Positions 43,340 to 51,713 of a DNA stretch of 64,000 nt are shown one piece after another. Numbering within the stretch: position 1 is the first letter of the stretch; each line of letters starts with the position of its first letter. The DNA is from Pseudalkalibacillus sp052246725. GTDB taxonomy: Bacteria; Bacillota; Bacilli; Bacillales; Fictibacillaceae. The notes beneath the pieces were generated by a model. It searched no databases, was not told where the DNA came from, and saw nothing but the letters and a program-made list of their open reading frames with translations. The position numbers and the translations under genes are program-made. The stretch is taken from the NCBI GenBank assembly GCA_052246725.1, contig JBQQCL010000001.1; one strand, written 5' to 3'.

Positions 43340-44005
43340 TTATCTAGCGCCGTCTCCTGTTATTACTACTTTTACTGTCTTATATAAAATCTTCATATCA
43401 AAATCCGGGCTTAAGTTTCGAATATAGTACAAATCGAGTGCCAATTTTTCATTAGGAGTGATATCATATCCTCCATTTACCTGTGCCCAACCAGTCAGTC
43501 CAGGTTTTACAGATAAACGATTAACGAATCCTGGAATTTCTTGATTGAATTGTTCAACAAAAACTGGACGCTCAGGTCTTGGTCCTACAAGGCTCATATC
43601 ACCTTTTAGAACATTCAATACCTGAGGAAGTTCATCAATTCTCGTCTTTCTGATGAATGCTCCAACCTTCGTTACACGTGCATCATTCTTTTGTGCCCAT
43701 TGAGGCCCATTTTTTTCAGCATCATTTCTCATCGACCGTAATTTGATCACCTTAAATACTTTTCCATTGAGACCGACTCTCTCTTGAAAGAAAAGTGGCG
43801 AACCTGGTGATTCTAACCGGATGGCTAGCATCGTAACCAGCATGATCGGAAGTGTTAATGCTAATAGTACGATCGAAAATAAAATATCAAAAATGCGTTT
43901 CCCAATTGGATTCATTACTTTTATTTTTTCTGATTGGAATTGATTGCTTTGTTTTGAAACTTTATATTCCCGATAATAGTTCGATTGTGCTCTAGGCAAT
44001 GCCAT
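43340..44005 (-). CDS. Priming undecaprenyl-phosphate sugar phosphotransferase
   Basis: The 221-residue protein is the catalytic half of the WcaJ/WbaP/EpsL family. One membrane segment (about 40-62) is followed by FFQERVGLNGKVFKVIKLRSMR, RKTRIDELPQVLNVL and GDMSLVGPRPERP (each in short blocks), and PGLTGWAQVNG. It transfers a sugar-1-phosphate to undecaprenyl phosphate, starting a repeat unit. This is a second lipid-primer besides tagO, so the window probably encodes parts of two polysaccharide pathways. The ATG follows GAGGTGAT. First gene of the operon that runs to ugd. Confidence 0.93.
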   Translation of the reverse strand: MALPRAQSNYYREYKVSKQSNQFQSEKIKVMNPIGKRIFDILFSIVLLALTLPIMLVTMLAIRLESPGSPLFFQERVGLNGKVFKVIKLRSMRNDAEKNGPQWAQKNDARVTKVGAFIRKTRIDELPQVLNVLKGDMSLVGPRPERPVFVEQFNQEIPGFVNRLSVKPGLTGWAQVNGGYDITPNEKLALDLYYIRNLSPDFDMKILYKTVKVVITGDGAR

Positions 44006-44163
44006 GACTAACTATCACCTCTACAAGTATTTGTTAAATAGATTTATAGGTTTGTTGCCTTTAAAAGGCGCAATACCATTTAGAATAATTTTCAAGGGAT
44101 TAAGATGTAACAGGACGTTATTCTGATATAAGTATTTTGTCTGTTTATGTAAAAACTAGTAGT

Positions 44164-44172
44164 ATTATAGCA
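44164..44172 (-). promoter_or_regulatory. Extended -10 promoter of the polysaccharide operon
   Basis: The minus strand reads TGCTATAAT, a perfect extended -10, giving a leader of about 150 bases ahead of the sugar-phosphate transferase. The 408-base gap (44006-44413) shows no credible gene on either strand. Confidence 0.6.
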
Positions 44173-44413
44173 TATCCATTAATAAACAAAAGAGAAATTA
44201 GAAGGAATTCATTACGTTTTTTACCCTTATTACCATAATTAAAACAAAATGGTCACAATTGAAGGCAAAATGTATCCATTATTCGTCATAAATACAGACG
44301 ATTATACAAGCTATTTAGTTTCACGAAATTTACACCTTATCAATCATATCATCGTTTTTTTGATTTGCAATATCGCGATGTTAATTTTTGCTGAATTAAT
44401 GCTTACTGCCCAT

Positions 44414-44914
44414 TCAAGCGATATTTTTAGTTTTGGTTCTTTTGTTATTCATAATTAAATGTCCGATGAACACTCCGATTAAAACCCCGAAGGTATCCAA
44501 TAGCACATCCGCAGGGAGTGGTGTTCTGTTAACTGTAAACCCTTGATGAATTTCATCCGAAACTGCGTATAAAACAGCAATTATTACTGTCGTCATTTGG
44601 TTAGAATGAGTGAAGGATTTAGTGTTGGATATGGCTCTGTACAGAAGAAGAGAAAGGATCATATACACCCCGAGGTGGGCTCCTTTACGAATGAAAAATT
44701 CAATAAAGCCGGCACTCCCCAGGTTCTTAATACTTATCTCTGCATCTGCATAATAGAAATGGACATGACGAAAAGCCTCTTCAACCCAGGCCAAAGGAAT
44801 TTCTCCTTGCAAAAATGGCCGGACATCTTGCTCCTCATACGGTTGAGAGGAAGAGTAAAAAATAATTCCTGCCCAAATCAGCACAGGTGTCCAGTAAATC
44901 AAAAACCTTTTCAT
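44414..44914 (-). CDS. VanZ-like membrane protein
   Basis: The 166-residue protein has about four membrane segments and the VanZ-family pattern: RKGAHLGVYMILSLLLY in the middle, then SDEIHQGFTVNRTPLPADVLLDT with the conserved Asp-Glu-x-His-Gln and Arg/Asp residues. Relatives contribute to low-level teicoplanin resistance or have unknown wall-related roles. The ATG follows GAGGATG. It is co-directional with the polysaccharide operon but separated by a promoter, so probably transcribed separately. Confidence 0.85.
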   Translation of the reverse strand: MKRFLIYWTPVLIWAGIIFYSSSQPYEEQDVRPFLQGEIPLAWVEEAFRHVHFYYADAEISIKNLGSAGFIEFFIRKGAHLGVYMILSLLLYRAISNTKSFTHSNQMTTVIIAVLYAVSDEIHQGFTVNRTPLPADVLLDTFGVLIGVFIGHLIMNNKRTKTKNIA

Positions 44915-45122
44915 AAATAATGCATCCTCATTAAGATCATTCTCTTACAAGAGAATGGTTTCTATTGTCAACATTTCCATATTATAAACTATAATCAACT
45001 ATAATACCGACAAAACAGCTTGAAAAGTTTTAAGGAATAAAAACTTGAGACTTTTTTCCCGATGTGACCGTATATAATATATGGTATAAATAATCATTCA
45101 GGAAGAAAGGACGAAATTTCAA

Positions 45123-45449
45123 ATGAAAACATATAAAGTTCTTCAATGGATAACCGGAGGGTGTGAAGCTTTCCTTGCAATCCCGTTCATTGGCGGGACA
45201 TTCGTCTTAGCGAATTGGTACATCCCGTTGTTTGTGATGTTAGGCCTTCATATTGTTACACTTGTATATGTAAACAAGGAAGCGAAAATTAGTTTTCAAC
45301 GAGCCGGAAGCATTTTCGGAATCATAACTTCATGTATAGCCTGGATTCCATTTGTAGGCTGGTTCATGCATAGCATCACAGCCATCATCCTATTGATCAG
45401 CGCCATACGAAAAGACAAAGATGAAGACGAAGTAGAAGTGATCGGATAA
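45123..45449 (+). CDS. Small membrane protein, unknown function
   Basis: The 108-residue protein has about three hydrophobic segments (near 12-32, 34-52 and 62-94) and a charged C-terminus (KDKDEDEVEVIG). I do not recognise the family. AAAGGAC lies upstream of the ATG. It is followed by a palindromic repeat and then another small membrane protein on the same strand, so the pair may be co-transcribed. Confidence 0.75.
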   Translation: MKTYKVLQWITGGCEAFLAIPFIGGTFVLANWYIPLFVMLGLHIVTLVYVNKEAKISFQRAGSIFGIITSCIAWIPFVGWFMHSITAIILLISAIRKDKDEDEVEVIG

Positions 45450-45466
45450 CGACCGCAGTACCGCAT

Positions 45467-45578
45467 CGGTGCCAGGCACCGTTTAAGAACGCAGTCATAC
45501 CAAGGGGTTTGAAACGGTGCCTGGCACCCATCATGAACACAGATATACTAAGGGTTTCAGAACGGTGCCTGGTACCCC
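45467..45578. repeat. Palindromic intergenic repeat, copy 1 (GTGCCAGGCACCGTTT family)
   Basis: Three boxes are present: CGGTGCCAGGCACCGTTT (45467-45484), its complement AAACGGTGCCTGGCACC (45512-45528), and a third variant GAACGGTGCCTGGTACCCC (45560-45578). The same three-box layout recurs at 48799-48907 and 49616-49726. It can fold into large hairpins and encodes nothing. Confidence 0.85.
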
Positions 45579-45609
45579 TGTTGACTATTAATAAAAAGGA
45601 GCGATTATT

Positions 45610-45969
45610 TTGGATCATAATAGTGAATTATCCAAAGATGAGAGAAATTGGGGTATGTATGTTCATCTAGCTGCTTTTGCGGGTTATTTGACAGCAGCGC
45701 TCGGTTTCATAATTGGACCGCTTCTGCTCTGGTTACTTAAAAAAGATGAATACGCTTATGTGGATTACCATGGTAAAGAGGCATTGAACTTTCAAATTAG
45801 TTTCTTCATATATGGACTGGTGGCTGGAGCGTTAATGATAATCCTCATAGGATTCGCGTTACTCCCTATCGTAGTGATCTTACATCTGATATTCATGATC
45901 ATTGGAACGATTCGGGCAAGTGAAGGTAATTACTACCGCTTTCCATTGACGATTCGTTTCATTAAATAG
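45610..45969 (+). CDS. DUF4870-type membrane protein
   Basis: The 119-residue protein has three membrane segments and the DUF4870 pattern: WGMYVHLAAFAGYLTA, GPLLLWLLKKDEYAYVDYHGKEALNFQIS (in short blocks, with the conserved Asp-x-x-Gly-Lys-Glu-Ala-Leu-Asn-Phe-Gln), then a final hydrophobic pair and a short basic tail. Function of the family is unknown. The start is a TTG after AAAAGGAG. A strong convergent terminator follows. Confidence 0.85.
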   Translation: MDHNSELSKDERNWGMYVHLAAFAGYLTAALGFIIGPLLLWLLKKDEYAYVDYHGKEALNFQISFFIYGLVAGALMIILIGFALLPIVVILHLIFMIIGTIRASEGNYYRFPLTIRFIK

Positions 45970-45981
45970 CAATGTGAAAAA

Positions 45982-46007
45982 GCATGCGTTCGACTATGAG
46001 CGCATGC
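45982..46007. terminator. Convergent terminator
   Basis: A GCATGCG/CGCATGC stem with a 12-base loop has CTTTTT on the plus side and TTTTTC on the minus side, between convergent genes. Confidence 0.85.
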
Positions 46008-46038
46008 CTTTTTAATCGGGATAATAGTTAGATATCCT

Positions 46039-47640
46039 TTAACCTTTTTTATATACTCTTTCCCCATTAAACCAGGTTTCCAGAACTTGAATGTCTTTCA
46101 AATCTTTCGGATCAACTTCTGCCGGATGGTCCGATAACAGAACGAGGTCTGCCACATACCCTTCTTCAAGCTTCCCTTTCCAATCCTCCTGGAAGTCAAG
46201 ATATGCCCCTGTTTCGGTGTAAGCTTTGTACATTTTATCAAGCGGAAGTTTTTCATCAGGCAGCCATCCACCCTCTGGCTTGCCGTCTTCATCGGTCCGG
46301 TTCACTCCGGCAAAAATGTTCACGAGCGGCGAAAGCTCACCAATTGGACTGTCTGAGCTCCCCGTATACGGAATCCCCATCTGATCCACTGTGTTCCATG
46401 GGTTACAGTACCGCTCCCGCTCTCTTCCGACCCAGTCCGCTGTCTGATCGTATTCATCCATCATAAAATTAGGCTGGATCTCGAGGTAAGGTTTGATTTT
46501 CTGGAGCCTCTCTAGTAGGTCCGGCGCTAAAACCTGCGCGTGAATAATCCGATGACGCATTTTCACCGCACCCACTTGCTCGATCGCGTTAAGGGCTTGT
46601 TCGACGGCACGATCTCCGATTGCATGCATCGCCACCTGCATAATATTTTCATCTGCCGTTTTCACCATTTCATTCAATTCTTCCTGGGTGTAAATTAGCT
46701 CACCATCAGTCTCGGGTTGATCATAATAAGGTTTCCGAAGTGCAGCTGTATGCAACCGCTGTGTTCCATCCAAAAAGATCTTGAAAGCACCGACTGTCAC
46801 TCTGTCTGTTCCATCGCCAGTTCGCTTTTCATCGTTTTCAAGAAAGTTTTTCAAATCCTCAACAGCATAAATATAATGGTGCAGTTGAGCTCTGATTGGC
46901 AGCTTACCGTCTTTTTCAAGGTCGGTATACGTGCGCCACACTTGATCGAAGGAACCCGCAAAATTGACATCATCCGTTTGGACCGAAGTGATTCCATGCT
47001 CAAGCAGATGAGGGATAGCGTCTTCAATGGCTTCGTACGTTTCCTCTTCCGTCTTATCCCTGAAATGGTACTTGATGAAGTGTACCGCCGTATCCTTGAA
47101 GCGACCGTTCGAGTTGCCATTTTCATCTTTTTCGATGAATCTGTCATGATATTTTTCAAGCTCTGGTTCTTTCCGGAGGATTTTCATAGCTTCTTCATTC
47201 ACGATGCATTCGTGTCCATCATCATGTAAAAAGAACATCGGTTTCTCGTACTCGAGTTCTTCCAGTTCTTTTGCAGTTAAAGGGTGGTCTATATCTTCAA
47301 ATTGATCATCAATCACACCACGACCGATGACCCAGTCGTGTTCTTCCATCATTTTTTCATTGTATTCATTGCGTACGATTTCTTTCATTTCACGCCATGA
47401 AGTCACCTTCCGAAGGTCCAATTCTTTTTTCATCAAACCGTAGCGAAGCAGGTGCATATGGGTGTCGTTGAAAGAGGCGGTCACCGTCGCTCCGTTGCCA
47501 TCGATGACATCATCGGTTTGTGAATCTGCCCTGCCCTTATTGATCGATCTGATTTTTCCATCTTCAATTTCAATATGGTGAATTTGCTTGTCCTCTTTTA
47601 CTTCTGGTCGGTATAGGTATACGTTGTCTATTACGGTCAT
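46039..47640 (-). CDS. YtcJ-like metal-dependent amidohydrolase
   Basis: The 533-residue protein is of the amidohydrolase-3 type. An N-terminal composite beta domain is followed by FNDTHMHLLRYG with two metal-binding histidines (His61 and His63), DDGHECIVN, MHAIGDRAVEQA, RHRIIHAQVL and TGSSDSPIGEL near the C-terminus, the last giving the metal-binding Asp. It would hydrolyse an amide or imide bond in an unknown small molecule in the cytoplasm. The ATG follows AGGAGG. It seems to be a single-gene unit and unrelated to the surface-protein locus. Confidence 0.9.
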   Translation of the reverse strand: MTVIDNVYLYRPEVKEDKQIHHIEIEDGKIRSINKGRADSQTDDVIDGNGATVTASFNDTHMHLLRYGLMKKELDLRKVTSWREMKEIVRNEYNEKMMEEHDWVIGRGVIDDQFEDIDHPLTAKELEELEYEKPMFFLHDDGHECIVNEEAMKILRKEPELEKYHDRFIEKDENGNSNGRFKDTAVHFIKYHFRDKTEEETYEAIEDAIPHLLEHGITSVQTDDVNFAGSFDQVWRTYTDLEKDGKLPIRAQLHHYIYAVEDLKNFLENDEKRTGDGTDRVTVGAFKIFLDGTQRLHTAALRKPYYDQPETDGELIYTQEELNEMVKTADENIMQVAMHAIGDRAVEQALNAIEQVGAVKMRHRIIHAQVLAPDLLERLQKIKPYLEIQPNFMMDEYDQTADWVGRERERYCNPWNTVDQMGIPYTGSSDSPIGELSPLVNIFAGVNRTDEDGKPEGGWLPDEKLPLDKMYKAYTETGAYLDFQEDWKGKLEEGYVADLVLLSDHPAEVDPKDLKDIQVLETWFNGERVYKKG

Positions 47641-47752
47641 GATAAACCTCCTAAAGTAAACTTGGCAAAGCCAAGCCTTAGCGCTGGCTGAGCCTTAGTT
47701 GTCCTTATATTGAAGAAAGTATTTTATACTTTCTTTAAATGCAAGAAAAAAG

Positions 47753-47786
47753 TTGCGGGTAATCACTAGTTATTGACTACCCGCAA
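47753..47786 (-). terminator. Terminator of the NlpC/LysM pseudogene
   Basis: On the minus strand TTGCGGGTAGTCA pairs with TGATTACCCGCAA (one mismatch, 8-base loop), followed by CTTTTTTCTT. Confidence 0.85.
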
Positions 47787-47812
47787 TTCCTTGAAAATAT
47801 TCTTATGAAGGC

Positions 47813-48670
47813 TTATTTAGGAATCATTAACTGCTGACCTGGGTAAATGAGCGAAGAACTCAGCTTATTGACTTTCATCAGCTTTTCCACAGAGACACCA
47901 TATTTTTTGCCGATGCCCCATAGCGTGTCACCCTTTTGGATGTTGTACATGCTGTAGGAACGGACAATGACACCCCTTGATTTTTCCTTGATTGGAAGCT
48001 GAATTGTCTGGCCGGGATAGATCCAATGCGACTTGATGTCATTCAACATTTTCAACGTCTGGACATTCGTTTTGTAGCGTCGGCTGATGTCCCAGAGCGT
48101 ATCTCCTTTCCTGACCGTATGGAAGCGGATCGATTTTACGGTTACCTGGACTCCTTTCGTTTTCTCGACTTTCTTGTTTCCTTTTACGAGTGTTAGGGTC
48201 GGTGCCTTTTCGACTTTAACAGAATCAGAGAGTACTCTTCTCGCTGTCACATATCGGTCGCTCCAATAATATGGAGAAAACGGATTTGCATAGCCGACCC
48301 CTTTGCTCTGAGCCCCGATCATTTTTCCGTTTCCAGCATAGATTGCGACGTGATTAATTTTTCCGTTAAAATTCGTATCGAAGAACACAAGATCCCCTGG
48401 TTGGAGATCACCACTGCGGACGGGTTTACCTACTTTAGCCTGAGCACGGCTTGTTCTTGGCAGCTTCACGCCATGCTTTTTGAAAACCGTCGCTGTAAAA
48501 GAAGAACAATCAAAGCTTGATGTGTTTCCGACCGCCGAACCAAACTTGTACTGCGTACCCAAGAATTTCTTCGCGCTCTCGATCACCTATTCTCCGGAAT
48601 GTGCATATGCCTCTGTTCCGACAGTCATAACAAAACCAGCGGCCAGTGCTCCAGGCAAAACCTTTTTCAT
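47813..48670 (-). pseudogene. NlpC/P60-LysM endopeptidase interrupted by an in-frame TAG
   Basis: An ATG at 48668-48670, behind GGGAGGG, opens a signal peptide (MKKVLPGALAAGFVMTVG, ending EAYAHSGE). Codon 28 is TAG (48587-48589). The same frame then continues as a full NlpC/P60 domain (FDCSSFT, NHVAIYAGNG) and two LysM domains (TVRKGDTLWDIS, NIQKGDTLWGIG). Aligned with the intact paralogue at 55370-56155, the stop replaces a single residue with no length change, so it is a clean nonsense mutation. A GTG directly after the stop, with GGAG upstream, could start a 257-residue cytoplasmic product, but without a signal it could not reach the wall. Readthrough or a sequencing error are other options. 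Confidence 0.85.
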
Positions 48671-48798
48671 CCGAATCCCTCCCGTTGTTTTTAAGTAGTT
48701 GTTCGACTTGGACTCGGTTCCTTCGCGCCTGTCTGTGTCGGAAAAGCCCTCTATTGCTCGGTCTAACTCACTTTATGCGGAGGGGCTTATCGATATGC

Positions 48799-48907
48799 GT
48801 GCCAGGCACCGTTTACGAAGCCAATGGTACCAAGGGATCCAAAACGGTGCCTGGCACTTTCTGAAATCCCTTGCGGCTCTAGGACTGAATTTCGGTGCCT
48901 GGTACAC
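48799..48907. repeat. Palindromic intergenic repeat, copy 2
   Basis: GTGCCAGGCACCGTTT (48799-48814), AAACGGTGCCTGGCAC (48842-48857) and the variant TCGGTGCCTGGTACAC (48892-48907) repeat the three-box pattern. The stretch TTTCTGAAATCCCTTG after box 2 is nearly the same in copy 3. It fills most of the 331-base gap, with nothing else evident. Confidence 0.85.
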
Positions 48908-49001
48908 TGTGGATAAGTAAACAATTTCTTTTTATTGGTAATATTTAAGATGTTTGTTAATATTGGTTAGTGATGGAGGCAGGAACATAGGAGGAGATCC
49001 G

Positions 49002-49571
49002 TTGAAGAAAACCACTAAGAAAATTCTGATCCGTTTATTAATTGTTTGTACAATCATCATAGCTGCTATTTCTTGGTTTTTCCCATTTTCACAGTTAAGT
49101 ATCTATAAATCTTTTTCTTATAATCCTGATCCTGTCGTAGTGGAACAGTATAAAGATGATTTGAATCGCTTTAAAAATACGTACAATAAAAATTCGCGAA
49201 ACCAAAAGGACCTTACCAATGAAAGAATTCAATACATAATTGAGATGTATGAAGATGACAGCTTTTTAAGTGATGAGGGGTCAAAAATTACGAAGCATAG
49301 TTTGGCTAGCTTGTTGCTTGAGCTTAAGGAAACAAGAAAAATACTGATTGAATTAGCTTTCGAGGAATCCTATGAAAAGAACACAGAAGATTACCTTAGG
49401 TTACTTTTAGAGAATACGATCGTCTTAGAAGAGAACATTAAAGACATCATAAACTCCAACGGCAACTCAAGATTCACACTTGAACGACAATACAGTAATC
49501 TTAATATGGGATTGAACAGAAACCTGAAATTCCTGGAATCCTTCTATAATGAATACGCCAAAAACACATAA
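49002..49571 (+). CDS. Membrane-anchored hypothetical protein
   Basis: From the TTG at 49002, directly behind AGGAGGAGA, the protein is 189 residues. It has a lysine-rich start (KKTTKKILIR), one membrane segment (about 12-32) and a helical, highly charged outer domain with predicted coiled-coil character (KDDLNRFKNTYNKNSRNQKD and on). An ATG at 48954 would add 16 residues but has no ribosome binding site. I do not recognise a family. It is flanked by repeat copies 2 and 3. Confidence 0.72.
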   Translation: MKKTTKKILIRLLIVCTIIIAAISWFFPFSQLSIYKSFSYNPDPVVVEQYKDDLNRFKNTYNKNSRNQKDLTNERIQYIIEMYEDDSFLSDEGSKITKHSLASLLLELKETRKILIELAFEESYEKNTEDYLRLLLENTIVLEENIKDIINSNGNSRFTLERQYSNLNMGLNRNLKFLESFYNEYAKNT

Positions 49572-49581
49572 AGCAACGACC

Positions 49582-49609
49582 GATCTCTGCCCGGACAGAG
49601 GTCTTTTTT
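49582..49609 (+). terminator. Terminator of the membrane-anchored hypothetical gene
   Basis: An 8-bp stem with one G-T pair (GATCTCTG/CAGAGGTC, 6-base loop) is followed by TTTTTT. Confidence 0.8.
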
Positions 49610-49615
49610 GTACTT

Positions 49616-49726
49616 GTGTACCAGGCACCGTTTCAACCCCCTTGGTATCACTGACTTCCGAAACGGTGCCTGGCACTTTCTGAGATCCCTTGGCGCACAA
49701 GGGTAGAATTGTCGTGCCTGGTACAC
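49616..49726. repeat. Palindromic intergenic repeat, copy 3
   Basis: GTGTACCAGGCACCGTTT (49616-49633), AAACGGTGCCTGGCAC (49661-49676) and GTCGTGCCTGGTACAC (49711-49726) give the same three-box order as copies 1 and 2. The rest of the 428-base gap holds AT-rich sequence and a promoter. Confidence 0.85.
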
Positions 49727-49948
49727 AGCCTTTCATTTAAACTAGTATTCTATGCTTCTTGTTTGGGCAGAATGGTAATGACTACAGATGAAATTTGGTA
49801 AAATATACCTTTCTTTATTATTTTGAAAAAATATGGTTGAAACGGGTTGTGGTACGGTGTAGGATTAGTAAAGCATGAGATTTCTTCAAAGAATTTCCTT
49901 AAATATGTCGAATGTTACAGAAACTATTCTGAGGCTTATCCGTATTTA

Positions 49949-49976
49949 TTGGACAGGAGATTCATAGTCTTATAAT
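49949..49976 (+). promoter_or_regulatory. Sigma-A promoter of the ABC-exporter-linked operon
   Basis: TTGGAC (49949-49954) and TATAAT (49971-49976) are 16 bases apart, 24 bases before the start codon at 50000. Confidence 0.7.
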
Positions 49977-49999
49977 ACATACTTAATGGGAGGACAAAG

Positions 50000-51643
50000 A
50001 TGGATTACAATCAAGGAAAAAATGAAACAGCTGCTTCAATCGAACCGTCGCAACAACCGGGCAAAAGCAAAAAACCGATTCTGATCTCGCTTGCAGTCAT
50101 CGTATTACTTGGAATCAGTACAACGGTATATGCGATGTTTTTCAACCTATCTCCGAAAGAGACGTACTTTCTAGCTGAAAAAAATACAATGGAACAAACG
50201 CAGGAATCCTTCAATAAGACGTTTGCAGTCAATGAAGATGTTAATGAAAAGATGATGGAAGAGCCTTCTAAATCGACCCTTACACTAGGTCTTAAGAGCA
50301 TCGATGGGCTTCAAGCGATTGACCCGAACATGGCAATGTTCGCCTCCATGCTGAATGACGTGAAATTGAGCATGTCCGCACAACTTAACCCTGAGAAAAA
50401 CGAAGGGATTGCTGAGCTGAATGCCGGCATGGGCGGAACAGAATTCATCAAAGCGGAAGCCTATCAATCTGAAGATCTGACAGGTTTGAATGTTCCGCTT
50501 CTATATAACAACTATCTTTACTTGAACAACGACCAGTTCGGCGAAGTGATGAAAAAATTTGATCCTGCTTACGAAGGTCCTGAGGAAATTGATAACGTTG
50601 TGAAAATGCAGCTCGAAGCGATGAAAAATCAAGAAAAGTACGAAGAGCATGCTGAAGAATACGGAAAATTCCTTCTCGAAAAAATCAAAGACGAGAATGT
50701 CACTGAAAAAAGCGGAGTCGAGTTCGAAGGAAACAAATACAAGCAGCTTACACTCGAACTATCTGAAAAAGAAACAAAAGACATCCTTAAAGCGTTGATC
50801 GACAAAGTCAGAGAAGATGAAGAATTACTTGACCTCCTCATCGAGGCTAACGGCAACACAGCATTCACTGCTCCTGGTATGGAAACCGCTGATATGAAAG
50901 AAACCATCCAGACAGAACTGAAGAAAGCATCAGACAACATCGATCAGGTGAAAATCCCTGAAGGCTTCAAGAGCGTCGTCCTGATTGATAAGAACGAAGT
51001 CATCGTCAAGCGTGACATTGATTTTAAAATTGGTAATGAGTCAGAGCTCGTCGTCATTGATTATTCCAGCCACGCACTACGCTCAGACGATCTTATCACT
51101 GACGGAAAATGGGAGATCAACGTCTTCCCTGAAAACGGCGAAAAGCAAGACTATGGAAAAATGCTGGTTGAAATCAAAGGTAAAAAAGGGGAAGGTGATG
51201 CAGCAACGCGCGACATCACTGGAACATTCGCCTTCGCGGAAGCAGGAAAAGTTACAGGAGCAAACCTTTCAGCAAAAATCACAGGTACTCCAGAAGACAT
51301 GAAAGCAGATTTTGAAGCAGCAATCAAAGATCCGTCGAACGCTGGAATCCCACCATTAAAAGGACACTTCACACGTAAAGTGACGGATGACCTTGATAAC
51401 AGAACATATGCATCGAATGGCGAATTTGGATTGGAAGTTGATGCTGGACTCGGCGCACCAATCCATGTAACGTTCGATTATGATAGCAAAACGGAGTTCA
51501 CTAAAAATCTGAAATTCCCGAATGTTGCTGAGGACGGGGAAAATGTAGCAGAAATGAGCCCTGAAGAAATGGAACGCATCATGACAGAAATTCAAACACG
51601 CATTCAAGGAATGATGATGAACGGTCCACAAATGTTCAACTAA
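50000..51643 (+). CDS. Membrane-anchored protein with large extracytoplasmic domain
   Basis: The 547-residue protein has a hydrophilic N-terminus, one membrane segment (about 27-48, PILISLAVIVLLGISTTVYA) and a long outer domain of about 490 residues with mixed helices and strands, no cysteine, and a methionine-rich end (GMMMNGPQM). I believe similar proteins are annotated as DUF6583 in Bacillus, but I am not certain. It precedes an ABC-2 exporter on the same strand, with a terminator between. It could be an accessory or immunity-type subunit of the exporter (inference). The ATG follows GGGAGGA. Confidence 0.78.
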   Translation: MDYNQGKNETAASIEPSQQPGKSKKPILISLAVIVLLGISTTVYAMFFNLSPKETYFLAEKNTMEQTQESFNKTFAVNEDVNEKMMEEPSKSTLTLGLKSIDGLQAIDPNMAMFASMLNDVKLSMSAQLNPEKNEGIAELNAGMGGTEFIKAEAYQSEDLTGLNVPLLYNNYLYLNNDQFGEVMKKFDPAYEGPEEIDNVVKMQLEAMKNQEKYEEHAEEYGKFLLEKIKDENVTEKSGVEFEGNKYKQLTLELSEKETKDILKALIDKVREDEELLDLLIEANGNTAFTAPGMETADMKETIQTELKKASDNIDQVKIPEGFKSVVLIDKNEVIVKRDIDFKIGNESELVVIDYSSHALRSDDLITDGKWEINVFPENGEKQDYGKMLVEIKGKKGEGDAATRDITGTFAFAEAGKVTGANLSAKITGTPEDMKADFEAAIKDPSNAGIPPLKGHFTRKVTDDLDNRTYASNGEFGLEVDAGLGAPIHVTFDYDSKTEFTKNLKFPNVAEDGENVAEMSPEEMERIMTEIQTRIQGMMMNGPQMFN

Positions 51644-51650
51644 AAAAGGT

Positions 51651-51690
51651 AGGCAAGTGTCTGAGACTCCTCCACACTTGCCTTCTTTTT
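51651..51690 (+). terminator. Terminator before the ABC exporter genes
   Basis: A perfect 10-bp stem (AGGCAAGTGT/ACACTTGCCT, 13-base loop) followed by TCTTTTT. Some read-through to the exporter genes is possible. Confidence 0.8.
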
Positions 51691-51713
51691 ACACTGATAA
51701 TTAGGAGATCACG

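Noticed and set aside
44249..44458. 69-residue open frame on the plus strand in the gap before the polysaccharide operon
   Set aside because: No ribosome binding site, overlaps the end of the VanZ-like gene, and the composition is unlike a real protein.
47713..47735. Hairpin AAGAAAGTA/TACTTTCTT upstream of the amidohydrolase
   Set aside because: Could be an operator, but there is no supporting motif and no T-run; left uncalled.
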